Shown here in pieces: positions 42,759 to 51,628 of a DNA stretch of 64,000 nt. A model generated the notes under the pieces. That model had not been told where the DNA came from. It ran no database searches and saw nothing but the letters and a program-made list of their open reading frames with translations. A program made the position numbers and the translations under genes. Every line of letters starts with the position of its first letter. Position 1 is the first letter of the stretch. Origin of the DNA: Pseudobacteriovorax antillogorgiicola (GTDB taxonomy: Bacteria > Bdellovibrionota_B > Oligoflexia > Oligoflexales > Oligoflexaceae); the NCBI RefSeq assembly GCF_900177345.1, contig NZ_FWZT01000004.1, positions 62,001 to 126,000 of the forward strand, read 5' to 3'.

Positions 42759-43694
42759 ATGCAATTTAGACAGTTACCCCGAGCCGTGTCTTGCTCGCTT
42801 TTACTCACTGCTATTATGGGCAGTTCTTTAAGTGCCAAGGACTCGGGTAGCAAGTACGGGCCAGACGATCGGTTGGGCGCGATCAACCTTCTGGGGCCTA
42901 AGCAGGTTAAAGAGGGTGCGAGCTTAGTGACCAAGGGGAAGGTCTACTCCCTCGCTCTTGAAACGAATTCCGAAACACCAGCCTACGAGCCACGAACTTA
43001 CGGGATCGAAACGGTGCAAGCCCCCGAGCCTTTTGGGGTCAACCAAATTACCTTTCTCGACGATCAGGTCACCACTTTTAATGGTATTGGGACTCAGATT
43101 GATGGCTTTGGTCACGCTGGAAGCAACTCAGTTCACTATAACGGAGTTCCAGTAGAGAGTTTCCTCACACCCAACGGTATCCAAGAGTTTAGCACTAGCA
43201 AGCTACCACCTATTGTAACACGAGGAATTCTGCTCGATATGGCCAAGTTTTTAGGCAAAGACCGGGTTGCTGCAGGAACTCCTTACAATCGGAAAGAGAT
43301 TAAGGGAGCCTTAAAAAGCCAGAACATATCGATAGAATCTGGGGATGTTGTGATCTTTCACGCAGGCTGGAATCAGCTACTTGAGGTGGATAAGCAGCAG
43401 TGGCTTGCAGCCCACCCAGGACTAGGTGAAGATGGGGCAGCCTATCTTGCTTCCCAGGGAGTGGTGGCTATCGGTGCTGACACCGCAGCTTTGGAAGTTA
43501 TTCCTTTTGAAAACCCTGAAAAGGTATTTCCAGTTCATCAAAAATTATTGGTTGATGAAGGGGTCTATATTTTAGAAGCCCTGCGAACGGAAGAGCTTGC
43601 CAGGGACAAGGCCTATGAATTTATGTTTGTCCTTGGTGTTCCAAAGCTTGGCGGATCAGTTCAAGCTATGATCAATCCAATTGCGATTCGTTAG
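42759..43694 (+). CDS. Exported cyclase-family hydrolase (kynurenine-formamidase-like)
   Basis: The 311-residue protein has AGGAG 6 bases before its ATG and a signal peptide (to about residue 26). It matches the metal-dependent cyclase/formamidase family: GPDDRLGAINLLGPKQV, NGIGTQIDGFGHAG (variant of HxGTHxDxxxH, with Gln for the second His), GDVVIFHAGWNQL and IGADTAALEVIP. Members hydrolyse N-formylkynurenine or related amides/lactones. The His-to-Gln change is also seen in some branches and leaves the exact chemistry open. It is followed at 87 bp by the receptor gene. Confidence 0.83.
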   Translation: MQFRQLPRAVSCSLLLTAIMGSSLSAKDSGSKYGPDDRLGAINLLGPKQVKEGASLVTKGKVYSLALETNSETPAYEPRTYGIETVQAPEPFGVNQITFLDDQVTTFNGIGTQIDGFGHAGSNSVHYNGVPVESFLTPNGIQEFSTSKLPPIVTRGILLDMAKFLGKDRVAAGTPYNRKEIKGALKSQNISIESGDVVIFHAGWNQLLEVDKQQWLAAHPGLGEDGAAYLASQGVVAIGADTAALEVIPFENPEKVFPVHQKLLVDEGVYILEALRTEELARDKAYEFMFVLGVPKLGGSVQAMINPIAIR

Positions 43695-43781
43695 ACTCCA
43701 CGACGCTGCACCAATTGCCTATCACCGGCCCGTTTCCAAAGCCGAATAGGCTTAGGTCTAGAACCGAAAAGTAGGAATCTG

Positions 43782-45674
43782 GTGCAGTACTACAAAACTC
43801 TCATAGTGCTAGTTCTATTATCCCAAGCCAGCGTTACCCTTGCTGTGGTTAAAGCTGCTATTAACATTCGTGACCTTGAAGGTCAGTTCTTTGGCAAAAA
43901 AATCTACTATCTGCGACAAAATCTACTGCCAAAAGAAGCGATGGACCCGATGCGGGAAAGAGACTTTAAATTAGGGCAAAGCGACCTCCTTTCGTTTGTC
44001 GGTGATAAAACTGTATGGCTGCGCTTTACTCTCTATAACCCCTACGATACCCCAAAAGAAATCTATCTTAAAACACCAAGTAGTTTTGGAACTATGACAT
44101 CGATCTACCGAGAAGGCAGGCGTTTTAGCAACCTCGCACATAATCGCCGCAATCAGGAACGAGTGATTGAAATTCAGATTCCCCCTCGCTCGACGCAAAC
44201 CTACTTTGTCAGAAATTTCTCACCCCACGCCCATACCATCGCCTGGAAGTTTTGGCTTTCAGAAAGACGGTTGCTTGAGGAAAAGTTTTACCAGTCATCG
44301 GTACTCCAAGGTATTTTCACGATTGGCAGCATGACGGTTCTGTTTAATGTGATGCTATTGATTGCTTTTCGGAAGCTCGATCAAATCTACTATATCGCCC
44401 ACGTGGGTTTCTTTCTGTTTTTTACGGTTGTGGCAGCGGGTTTAAGTGGCGATGCAGTGGTGAATTACTTAGGAAGCCTTTCTCTTATTGTATCATCTTT
44501 GCTTTTGACCCTATTTTTAATCGAGTTTCTTGATCTCAAGCGCTATCGCAGCGGTGAGCTATGGCTAGCGCGGGGGATTTTAGCATTTTACTCCTGCTTG
44601 GCTCTCCTCTATCCTGCAGATGATGTTCTAGCACTGACGATCTTTGCTTTGGGTTCGCCATTGGCTATGATCTTAAGCCTCTTTATTTCTGCAGCGCAGA
44701 TTATGAAGGAGCGTGCCAATTCCTATATGATTGGGATCGGTTTCCTAGCGCTTTGTATAGGTGCCAGCCTACAAGTAGGGCGCTTCACTGATTTTGCCAT
44801 GTTTGAAGGTGTATCCACCTGGATTTATTGGTATGCCTACGGTGTTGCTAATGTGTTTCTGCTTCTCGCTTTGGGGCGAAAGTTGGCAGCTATGGAACGG
44901 GCTCGTCGCTATAAGCATATGGCACTTGGCGATCAGTTCGAGCAGCTCAATCAATCCCAGGAGCAGTTGGCTCGTGTCTTCTACCCCCATCAAGTTGCGG
45001 CCATGCAATCCGGCCAAGCTCTTGTAAATACCATGCCAACCGAAATTGGGCGAGGATATGTGATCTCATTGCAGTTAAAACCTTTAGGCGACACTGATGA
45101 TATTCGCGACTCTCTTAGGCGGTACCTCCAAAGATGTGGTAGTCTCTGCCAAGAAGAATATGACAAAGAATCACTCCAAGCTCGGGCTTTTCGCTGGCGC
45201 GAGCTGGGTTCACGGTTGATTTGCACCGTTGGTTTTCCTTTTTCCACACCAATGGGGCGCACCCCTGCTGACAGTGCTGTGCAATTAGCCGAAGAGTTCA
45301 TTGAAATTCTACAGCAGGAATTTCATGAATTATTGCACGATCGAGTCACATGTCGCATCGGAGTTGCTGGTGGTACCATCGAAGGTAGCTTTTCTCAGAC
45401 TCACCCTGTTGTATACGATCTGTCGGGGCCAGCGTTGGATCAAGCTGATCGCTATCAGAAAATTGGAGACCATCGTGACTTGGGCCAGGACATTCAAGGC
45501 CATGGGATCATCCTTCAGAACTCAGTATATGAAGCGATAGACTCCGCACTCCAGAGTCGCTATCTTGAAATCAATCTTCAAGACTTAGGTATCCAAGTTC
45601 GTGATGACCGAGACGCTAAGTCGCTCTATGTTAGGTCTTATGGGGCTCCATCGACCTTATCTCTGGGAGCTTAG
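43782..45674 (+). CDS. 7TMR-DISM receptor with degenerate nucleotide-cyclase domain
   Basis: The 630-residue protein has a signal peptide, an extracytoplasmic 7TMR-DISM domain (about 25-170, including VWLRFTLYNPYDTPKEIYLK), seven membrane spans (about 178-370) and a C-terminal class III cyclase-like domain (about 400-620). The usual FADIRGFT strand, which carries the first metal Asp, reads VISLQLKPL. The second block, normally GDTVN in adenylate cyclases, reads LSGPALDQADRY. The fold is suggested by CRIGVAGGTIEGSF, but both metal-binding positions look lost. It probably senses a ligand and signals by conformation or nucleotide binding rather than by making cAMP. The start is GTG with TAGGA upstream. 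Confidence 0.78.
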   Translation: MQYYKTLIVLVLLSQASVTLAVVKAAINIRDLEGQFFGKKIYYLRQNLLPKEAMDPMRERDFKLGQSDLLSFVGDKTVWLRFTLYNPYDTPKEIYLKTPSSFGTMTSIYREGRRFSNLAHNRRNQERVIEIQIPPRSTQTYFVRNFSPHAHTIAWKFWLSERRLLEEKFYQSSVLQGIFTIGSMTVLFNVMLLIAFRKLDQIYYIAHVGFFLFFTVVAAGLSGDAVVNYLGSLSLIVSSLLLTLFLIEFLDLKRYRSGELWLARGILAFYSCLALLYPADDVLALTIFALGSPLAMILSLFISAAQIMKERANSYMIGIGFLALCIGASLQVGRFTDFAMFEGVSTWIYWYAYGVANVFLLLALGRKLAAMERARRYKHMALGDQFEQLNQSQEQLARVFYPHQVAAMQSGQALVNTMPTEIGRGYVISLQLKPLGDTDDIRDSLRRYLQRCGSLCQEEYDKESLQARAFRWRELGSRLICTVGFPFSTPMGRTPADSAVQLAEEFIEILQQEFHELLHDRVTCRIGVAGGTIEGSFSQTHPVVYDLSGPALDQADRYQKIGDHRDLGQDIQGHGIILQNSVYEAIDSALQSRYLEINLQDLGIQVRDDRDAKSLYVRSYGAPSTLSLGA

Positions 45675-45768
45675 GCTCGATCGATGAGAAGAGCAAGCGC
45701 AGTGAGAAACTAAGGACTATTTGGATCAGTAAGAATGTCAGTGACAGGAAACGATGATAGCAATACCG

Positions 45769-46329
45769 CTATCCTTTACTTTCGGTCTTACTGGGAAACG
45801 AAATAGTTTTGACTAGGTGAAAACAGGCCAGCATCACTAAGTAGCCAGACATCAGCCACATGACGATAAATACACTGGAAAAAAACATCTCTTGATGTGC
45901 TGATGAGCCTTGAGTCCCCATGACCATCATCAGAGCGCCAATGGCTAGTGTGTAAATTGAAAACGATCGCAGGTGGAACTGTTCTATGACCCGAAGTTCG
46001 TACTCCCGCATCGCCAAGACCGAACTTGTGGTACTGATAAAGAAAAAGATTCCAGAGCAGATCAAGGCACAGAGCCAAGGGTTATGCTGGGCGATACGAT
46101 GTAGAAAATCCATCACAAAGCTCTGTCCTCCTAGGCCAAACTGCGGGCAGATAAGCAACGTTAAGCTAGCAGCCATCGCATGAATGCATACGAATTTGCC
46201 ATGGCACCGCCAGGGAAACAGTTTTTGGTCTCGACGGATATCATTCAATACTGTTTTTTTGATGGTGGCAGGAGGATTGGTGTCCGAACTCATAAATTGT
46301 TCAAAATCATGTTGGTTAGGATTGGTCAT
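45769..46329 (-). CDS. Membrane protein, probable anti-sigma factor
   Basis: The 186-residue protein has a cytoplasmic N-terminus of about 45 residues containing SDTNPPATIKKTVLNDI, then about four membrane spans. Its start overlaps the end of the ECF sigma gene by 4 bp (ATGA). Translational coupling to an ECF sigma factor together with membrane location is the usual sign of an anti-sigma factor. A zinc-binding anti-sigma HxxxCxxC motif is absent. Function inferred from context. Confidence 0.7.
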   Translation of the reverse strand: MTNPNQHDFEQFMSSDTNPPATIKKTVLNDIRRDQKLFPWRCHGKFVCIHAMAASLTLLICPQFGLGGQSFVMDFLHRIAQHNPWLCALICSGIFFFISTTSSVLAMREYELRVIEQFHLRSFSIYTLAIGALMMVMGTQGSSAHQEMFFSSVFIVMWLMSGYLVMLACFHLVKTISFPSKTESKG

Positions 46330-46838
46330 GGCTTCTCTCCTATGATTTTTCGTAACTGTCTAATCGCTCGACTCACGATTTGCCTAGCTGCAACTGGATT
46401 AGATCCTAGGTGTTGGGCCACCTCTTCAAAACTCAAATCTTGTTCATAACGCAGGTGCAAGGCTTCCTGGTGGCGCTTCGATAGTTTCGCTTGGTATGCT
46501 GCGAGATCAATGGGAACCTGTGGTTTTTCCTCATTTGGAATATCATTTTCAATAGGAACTTCTTTTTTTTGGCGGCGGAAGTAATCAATTAAGGTATTTC
46601 GAACAATAGTAAACACCCAAGTAGCGAAGGGGTAATTGGGATCGTAATGAAATCGTTTGTGATGCACCTTGAATAGTACCATTTGCATCAAATCCTCAGC
46701 ATCCTTATCAGGGCAGCCTTTTGCTTTTAAGTATCCAAGAATCCTACCCGCATAGCGGCTATAAAGTTCTTCAAATGGCTCAGCTTTGCCTGCTTTATGA
46801 GCTTGCATCAGGGCTTCGTCCGTCCAGTGTTTCATCAT
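46326..46838 (-). CDS. ECF-type RNA polymerase sigma factor
   Basis: The 170-residue product has sigma region 2 (LYSRYAGRILGYLKAKGCPD, AEDLMQMVLFKVH, FATWVFTIVRNTLIDYFRR) and region 4 (LSKRHQEALHLRYEQDLSFE, EVAQHLGSNPVAARQIVSRA). There is no region 1 or 3, as in extracytoplasmic-function sigma factors. Two ATGs lie in tandem at the start after GGGAGG; the second gives the better spacing. It is coupled to the membrane protein gene downstream, the likely anti-sigma factor. Confidence 0.92.
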   Translation of the reverse strand: MMKHWTDEALMQAHKAGKAEPFEELYSRYAGRILGYLKAKGCPDKDAEDLMQMVLFKVHHKRFHYDPNYPFATWVFTIVRNTLIDYFRRQKKEVPIENDIPNEEKPQVPIDLAAYQAKLSKRHQEALHLRYEQDLSFEEVAQHLGSNPVAARQIVSRAIRQLRKIIGEKP

Positions 46839-47002
46839 CCCTCCCGATCTTGATTACGATGGGGCTGCGAGGTTTGTGACAATGTTTTTTTATCCTCCTT
46901 AGCGTTAGCGAACTTAGCATGGGGCATTAAGCCCTGCCTCGTGAGACGTTTTTATTCTTCAAGATATTCGTAACTTAGCTATGGTTCAGGAAAACTAACC
47001 GA

Positions 47003-47014
47003 TTTATCGATAAA
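47003..47014. promoter_or_regulatory. Palindrome upstream of transporter gene
   Basis: TTTATCGATAAA is a perfect 12-bp palindrome about 60 bp before the DMT-transporter start and could be an operator. No other support. Confidence 0.25.
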
Positions 47015-47073
47015 CAAATGAAGGAATTTCGCATAGTTTAAAGGTCTCTAAGATATTATCACGGAGTCCCTAC

Positions 47074-47958
47074 ATGTTTGCAGGATTGTTTACAATCGCA
47101 TTATGGAGCAGTCTGGCTGTGCTTAGTGCCCAGCTCAGCCAGATACCTAGTTTTCAATTGACGGGCTTAACCTTATCGATGGGAGGCTTGTTGTCCCTCC
47201 CCTGGCATTCAGAGTGGCAGTTCAAGCCAGCGTTTATCGCTCTCGGAATCTATGGATTGTTTGGCTATCATTTTTTTCTTTTTTCCAGTTTCAAGCTGGC
47301 TCCCATTGTGGAAGCGAATGTGATTCAGTACTTATGGCCGTTGCTCATCGTCTTACTGAGTCCTATAATCGCTCACTCACAGATTGGGCTGCGTCATATA
47401 TTAGGCGGCACCTTTGGATTTTTCGGAGTGGTGTTGATGCTAATGGAGCGGCTTCACGATCCATCGGGTATGATCTGGGGTTACGTTTTAGCATTCGCTG
47501 CCGCCATGATTTGGTCCAGCTATTCCCTGCTGGTGAAACGAGTGGGACGAATCAATTCGGCAACCGTGGGTTTGTGCTGCTTGATTTCTGGTTTGCTGGC
47601 CTTGGTTCTTTCACTGGCTACCGAAGTACCCTATAACCCCAATGAGACGGAATGGCTTTACTTGATTCTTGCCGGATTTGGCCCGTTGGGCTTAAGTTTC
47701 TATACTTGGAATATTGCGATCAAACAAATCGAACCCAAAATTCTTGGGGGCTTATCTTACCTCACTCCTTTGCTTTCAACTCTGTGGCTGGTCTTGCTAA
47801 CAGACGATTGCTTGAGTGCCATGCAATTGCTGGCATCGTGTTTCATCGTTGGAGGGTCGATACTGAGTTCGATGAAGATCAAAACTGGGGAAGAGTCGTG
47901 GGCGCATCAGCTTCTTCGAGCGATCGCAAAGTGGAGGCATCAGGGCACGCCGCCCTGA
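47074..47958 (+). CDS. EamA/DMT-family transporter
   Basis: The 294-residue product has about ten membrane spans in two EamA-like repeats. Signature stretches are SFKLAPIVEANVIQYLWPLL and WSSYSLLVKRVGRINSAT, with a second-repeat end TPLLSTLWLVLL. The arrangement is closest to the YddG-type aromatic amino-acid exporters within the DMT superfamily, though the substrate cannot be fixed. GGAG lies 7 bases before the ATG. It converges with the FadL-type gene. Confidence 0.87.
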   Translation: MFAGLFTIALWSSLAVLSAQLSQIPSFQLTGLTLSMGGLLSLPWHSEWQFKPAFIALGIYGLFGYHFFLFSSFKLAPIVEANVIQYLWPLLIVLLSPIIAHSQIGLRHILGGTFGFFGVVLMLMERLHDPSGMIWGYVLAFAAAMIWSSYSLLVKRVGRINSATVGLCCLISGLLALVLSLATEVPYNPNETEWLYLILAGFGPLGLSFYTWNIAIKQIEPKILGGLSYLTPLLSTLWLVLLTDDCLSAMQLLASCFIVGGSILSSMKIKTGEESWAHQLLRAIAKWRHQGTPP

Positions 47959-47974
47959 TGAAATCTAACAAAGC

Positions 47975-49483
47975 TTAGATTTGGTAACCAAACTGCATCA
48001 TGAAGGTATTTACTGTAGCACTGTAGCGACCTTGGAGATTACCGCGTCCTACAGCGCCAGGATATGCGTTTTCATCAAGGTTTAGAGTGGGATCTTCGAT
48101 GATGTAGTGGGCAAAGGCACCATCAACACGCCAGTTGCCTTGACCATAGCCAGCGCCCAGGGAAAGAACCGTGCGGTTGTTATCTGGGCTGCGGGGTGAC
48201 CTTAAGTCGTCGGTTGTAGGTGTTGGGTCGATCGCAGCACCAGCTCGCAAGGTGATCTGATCATTCAATCGGTAGTCACCTCCGATTGAATAAGCAAGGG
48301 TATCCTGCCAGTCGAGTTTTACGATGACGGGATCGCTATTAATATCGGTGTACTCTATGTTGAGTGATTCAACGGTCGACCATCGCGTCAAGGTAAGGTT
48401 GCCATAAAGATTTAGATCATCGGTGATGAGGTAAGAGGTTCCAAAGACGACGGTATCCGGTAGCGTGATATCAAGCTTTGCGCCTGTGGCTTGGCCTGGA
48501 ACCAGCCCACGCTGCTGAATGATGCCGAGGGATAGATTATTGTCTCCGCTCAGAGTGATATCCCCTTCAGTTTCGTGTTTAATAGATGACCGGTAGGAAA
48601 GACCAAATCGTAGTGAAGAGCTTGGATCGAAGGTGAGGCCCGCAACATACCCATAAGCAAGATTATCGCCCTTGTACTCGGCAATGACATCTCCTTGGGA
48701 ATCGTAGTTCGCTAATGTTGAGGCAATGGCTTTGCGAGCGGCAGCTTGCACTGCTTTCGGGTCTTTTTGATCAGGATTCAAGCCCTGAAAGGCCTGATAC
48801 ATTTGAGCGGCAACACCTGTCAAAGTACTTAGCGCTTCTCCGCCAGCAGCAAGTGCGGCTTGAAACTCCTTGACGCCAGCGCTAGCAAATCCGGCACCGC
48901 CATTGCTTGCGCCAGCAATCACACCTGTACCCCGTTGGGCTTGAACACCAAATCCAAAAGTCCACTGCTCTGAAAGCTGGTAGGAGGCCGCTAAATCGAA
49001 GTTCAATACCTGAAGCTGAGTTTCGCTAGCGTGATAACGCCCCACCCACTCTTCTCCGTAATCACTACTTGTGGCAAAGGGAACGGTAACATTCCAGCCA
49101 ATATTTACGGATTCTGTAATGGGATGCACGCCAGACAGAGTTGGTACTGTCGACGATTTCGGTGAAACATTGGAAACGCTCGTTTCAGTATCTTGGGCCG
49201 TGAGCCCTACACCCGGAATTGTGCGGCTGCCGCTTTCAAAGTCGACCTCAGGACGAATGTGAGCTGCACCAATGGTGATGCTGTGGCGCTTGAAAGAACC
49301 AATCAATGCTGGATTTGAAAAAATTAAACTAGGATCTTTGCCAGTTCCTTCCGCAGAATAGGCCGTTCCAAGTGATTGAGCACTTTGAATGCGTGCACCG
49401 AAGCCAGCACCGTAGAGTGGAGCCCCTATACAAGCTAAGCCTAACGCCGTAGCGACATGGGCTCTTCGTTGTCTCTGGTTCAT
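47975..49483 (-). CDS. FadL/TodX-type outer-membrane transport protein
   Basis: The 502-residue protein has a signal peptide (to about residue 25). The family N-terminus GFGARIQSAQSLGTAYSAEG follows, then DPSLIFSNPALIG (the NPA hatch motif) and a 14-strand barrel ending MMQFGYQI. FadL-like channels take up long-chain fatty acids or other hydrophobic compounds. A helical insert rich in Ala (about 215-260, VKEFQAALAAGGEALSTL) is unusual and might form an extracellular or plug element. No fad genes are adjacent. Confidence 0.9.
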   Translation of the reverse strand: MNQRQRRAHVATALGLACIGAPLYGAGFGARIQSAQSLGTAYSAEGTGKDPSLIFSNPALIGSFKRHSITIGAAHIRPEVDFESGSRTIPGVGLTAQDTETSVSNVSPKSSTVPTLSGVHPITESVNIGWNVTVPFATSSDYGEEWVGRYHASETQLQVLNFDLAASYQLSEQWTFGFGVQAQRGTGVIAGASNGGAGFASAGVKEFQAALAAGGEALSTLTGVAAQMYQAFQGLNPDQKDPKAVQAAARKAIASTLANYDSQGDVIAEYKGDNLAYGYVAGLTFDPSSSLRFGLSYRSSIKHETEGDITLSGDNNLSLGIIQQRGLVPGQATGAKLDITLPDTVVFGTSYLITDDLNLYGNLTLTRWSTVESLNIEYTDINSDPVIVKLDWQDTLAYSIGGDYRLNDQITLRAGAAIDPTPTTDDLRSPRSPDNNRTVLSLGAGYGQGNWRVDGAFAHYIIEDPTLNLDENAYPGAVGRGNLQGRYSATVNTFMMQFGYQI

Positions 49484-49814
49484 TTTGATCCCCTTCTATA
49501 TAAGTATTACATTGTAACTAGGTGCCTTAAAATAGTTGAATTGCAATCGAAAATCATCATTTTTTATCAAAAAATTGAGCCTAAATTTTTTAGCTAGGCC
49601 TTGGCCCGTCGAAGCTGTGGGACATCGTCTCAGCCAGGCCATCAAATTCGACTCTGGAGCAAGTCAGATTCTTGCACTGATTTAAATACTTAAGCATTAG
49701 ATGACGTATTACGGTTATTTACGGACTGTCGTTGAAGAATCCGTTGAATTTCCATGGTATGATATGGCTAAGACAAAACCGCTAATTAAAAAGGTGGGGT
49801 AGGAGTCGGAGCGA
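49484..49814. other. Intergenic region, 331 bp
   Basis: This AT-rich divergent spacer lies between the FadL-type gene (-) and the PAS kinase (+). I see no hairpin, repeat or small gene that I can support. Confidence 0.4.
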
Positions 49815-51257
49815 ATGACCGAAGAACAAACCTATCATCATGACCATATCCAGTGGATGATGAAGCAATCAGGTATTGGCGTTTGGAGCCTGCACTGTGA
49901 AAAGCAGATGGTGACATGCTCAAGTCAGGCTGCTGATATCCTAGAACTCGATCATCAAGAACTCCCTCTTGAATCTTGGGCAGAGATCTTTCAGGGAGAG
50001 GATCAAATCGATTGGCATGAGCGCTTGCAAACCGACTCACTGGATATAGAAACTAGGGTGAAAGCTGTTCGTTCGGGGCGAAGCAAGTACGTGCGCATTG
50101 CTATCTATCGTGGAGCCAGTGATGGTGTTTTCCGGGGCATGGTTCAAGATATTTCCATGTGGAAAATCATGCAAAAACGCTACCTGCGTACTGAACACGA
50201 TCTGAAGCAATATATGTTGCTCATCAACAGCTTTTCAGTGATTTTCAAGCTCGATGATGATGGCATTTTATTGTTCGCCAACGAGGAATTCTGTCGTCAT
50301 GCTGATCGCCCTCGTGGAGAAATGTTGAATCGCCCCTTTCACGAACTTGGAGCAAGCTTCGAAGGTGGCGATGAGTGGCGTGTTATCAAAGAAACCATCG
50401 AAACTCATCAGTCCTGGTATGGCACGATCAAGTGCCGAACAGCCAAGGGAGAAAACTTCTGGCTGCAAGGTTCTATGATTAATCAGAGTCGTGGTCAGCA
50501 ACCGAATGCCGAGTACCTATGTATTTGTCGTGATGTGACTAGTGTCATGATACAGAAGTTAGAAGATATGCAGATGATGAAATTAGTCTCACTCGGAGAG
50601 GCATCAGCCCAGATCATGCATGATGTAATGAATCCGTTAACTCAGATCCAAGGTTGCGAATACATGGTGCAGATGCTCAAAGTCCCGCCTGAACAAGTGA
50701 AGCTTGTGAAGAATATTCGCAATATGATTCAAGTTGGAGTCGACCGTATTAAAGATATTTTTTCGGGAATGCGGTCTATGCTACTTGAGGAGGTAATCTT
50801 CGAAGCACGTACTATCAAAGGTTTAGTAGAAGATAGTCAGGCTTCGTTAGAGCACTATTTGAAAAAGCACCAGGTGCCGCTTAACTTTGAAAGTCGTTCT
50901 GGTGATGATATATCAGTGGACGTAAATCGAAGCCTTGTGATCCAGGTTTTTGTGAACCTCATTAAAAACTCGGTGGAGGCTATTCAATCCCAAGAGGATC
51001 CCTGGATAAGAATCTCCTGGGAAACTATCGACAACGAACTTTTTGTACGAATCGTTGATTCAGGTCAAGGAATTCCCATAGAGGTTCAGCAAAACATGTT
51101 TGATTCCCTCTACACAACAAAGAAAGATCGCGGTGGGACTGGCATTGGAATGGCAATTTGCAAGAGAGTATTGGATTTGCATGGTGGCCGTATTTTCGTC
51201 AACAATGACAACACCAATACCGAGATCGACATTGTCCTGCCCTTAAAAAAGCGTTGA
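49815..51257 (+). CDS. PAS-domain histidine kinase, cytoplasmic
   Basis: The 480-residue product has no membrane segment. Two PAS-like regions (about 10-115 and 130-245) come first; the second has SVIFKLDDDGILLFANEEFC. The kinase core follows, with H-box ASAQIMH269DVMNPLTQIQG, N-box VIQVFVNLIKNSVEAI, G1 IVDSGQGIP, F box LYTTKKDRGG and G2 GTGIGMAICKRV. All catalytic residues are present, so autophosphorylation is expected. No receiver gene is adjacent; the stand-alone receivers elsewhere in the window are possible partners. Confidence 0.92.
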   Translation: MTEEQTYHHDHIQWMMKQSGIGVWSLHCEKQMVTCSSQAADILELDHQELPLESWAEIFQGEDQIDWHERLQTDSLDIETRVKAVRSGRSKYVRIAIYRGASDGVFRGMVQDISMWKIMQKRYLRTEHDLKQYMLLINSFSVIFKLDDDGILLFANEEFCRHADRPRGEMLNRPFHELGASFEGGDEWRVIKETIETHQSWYGTIKCRTAKGENFWLQGSMINQSRGQQPNAEYLCICRDVTSVMIQKLEDMQMMKLVSLGEASAQIMHDVMNPLTQIQGCEYMVQMLKVPPEQVKLVKNIRNMIQVGVDRIKDIFSGMRSMLLEEVIFEARTIKGLVEDSQASLEHYLKKHQVPLNFESRSGDDISVDVNRSLVIQVFVNLIKNSVEAIQSQEDPWIRISWETIDNELFVRIVDSGQGIPIEVQQNMFDSLYTTKKDRGGTGIGMAICKRVLDLHGGRIFVNNDNTNTEIDIVLPLKKR

Positions 51258-51295
51258 CTGCGATAAGCTTTGGCAAAAACTCCTGTCGATCCCCA

Positions 51296-51517
51296 CTATT
51301 CCTGGTCAGGGAGCCGCTTGCCATTGACCCACCATTCCTTTTTACCATTTTTGTAGATGACCGCAGGGCCATTATCACGATGACGAACGCCATCTTTGAA
51401 CCAAGCTTCGGCAAAGCCATCCTCGATACAAGCTGGACCGTCTAAACGATGGAGAACTTTATCGCTGTCGAGTTCATCGGATGTTGTGCCGTCCTTGTAA
51501 AAATACTGATCGTTCAT
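51296..51517 (-). CDS. Small MORN-like repeat protein, 73 aa
   Basis: GGGGAAG precedes the ATG at a good distance. The 73 residues contain repeated strand-turn units (LHRLDGPACIEDGFAEAWFK, VRHRDNGPAVIYKNGKKEWW, then VNGKRLP) like the DGPA-x-I/W-x-NG repeats of MORN-type and phage tail-associated proteins. It is acidic at the N-terminus and lacks a signal peptide. Function unknown. Confidence 0.75.
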   Translation of the reverse strand: MNDQYFYKDGTTSDELDSDKVLHRLDGPACIEDGFAEAWFKDGVRHRDNGPAVIYKNGKKEWWVNGKRLPDQE

Positions 51518-51628
51518 TTGACTTCCCCTAAGTTAGACAAGAACCCCCGCTCTTATCATAAAAAAGGCCTATGGTACAAGGCTGTTATCTAGCCTACTGC
51601 GAATCATAGTCCTTGACTAACAAAAAGC

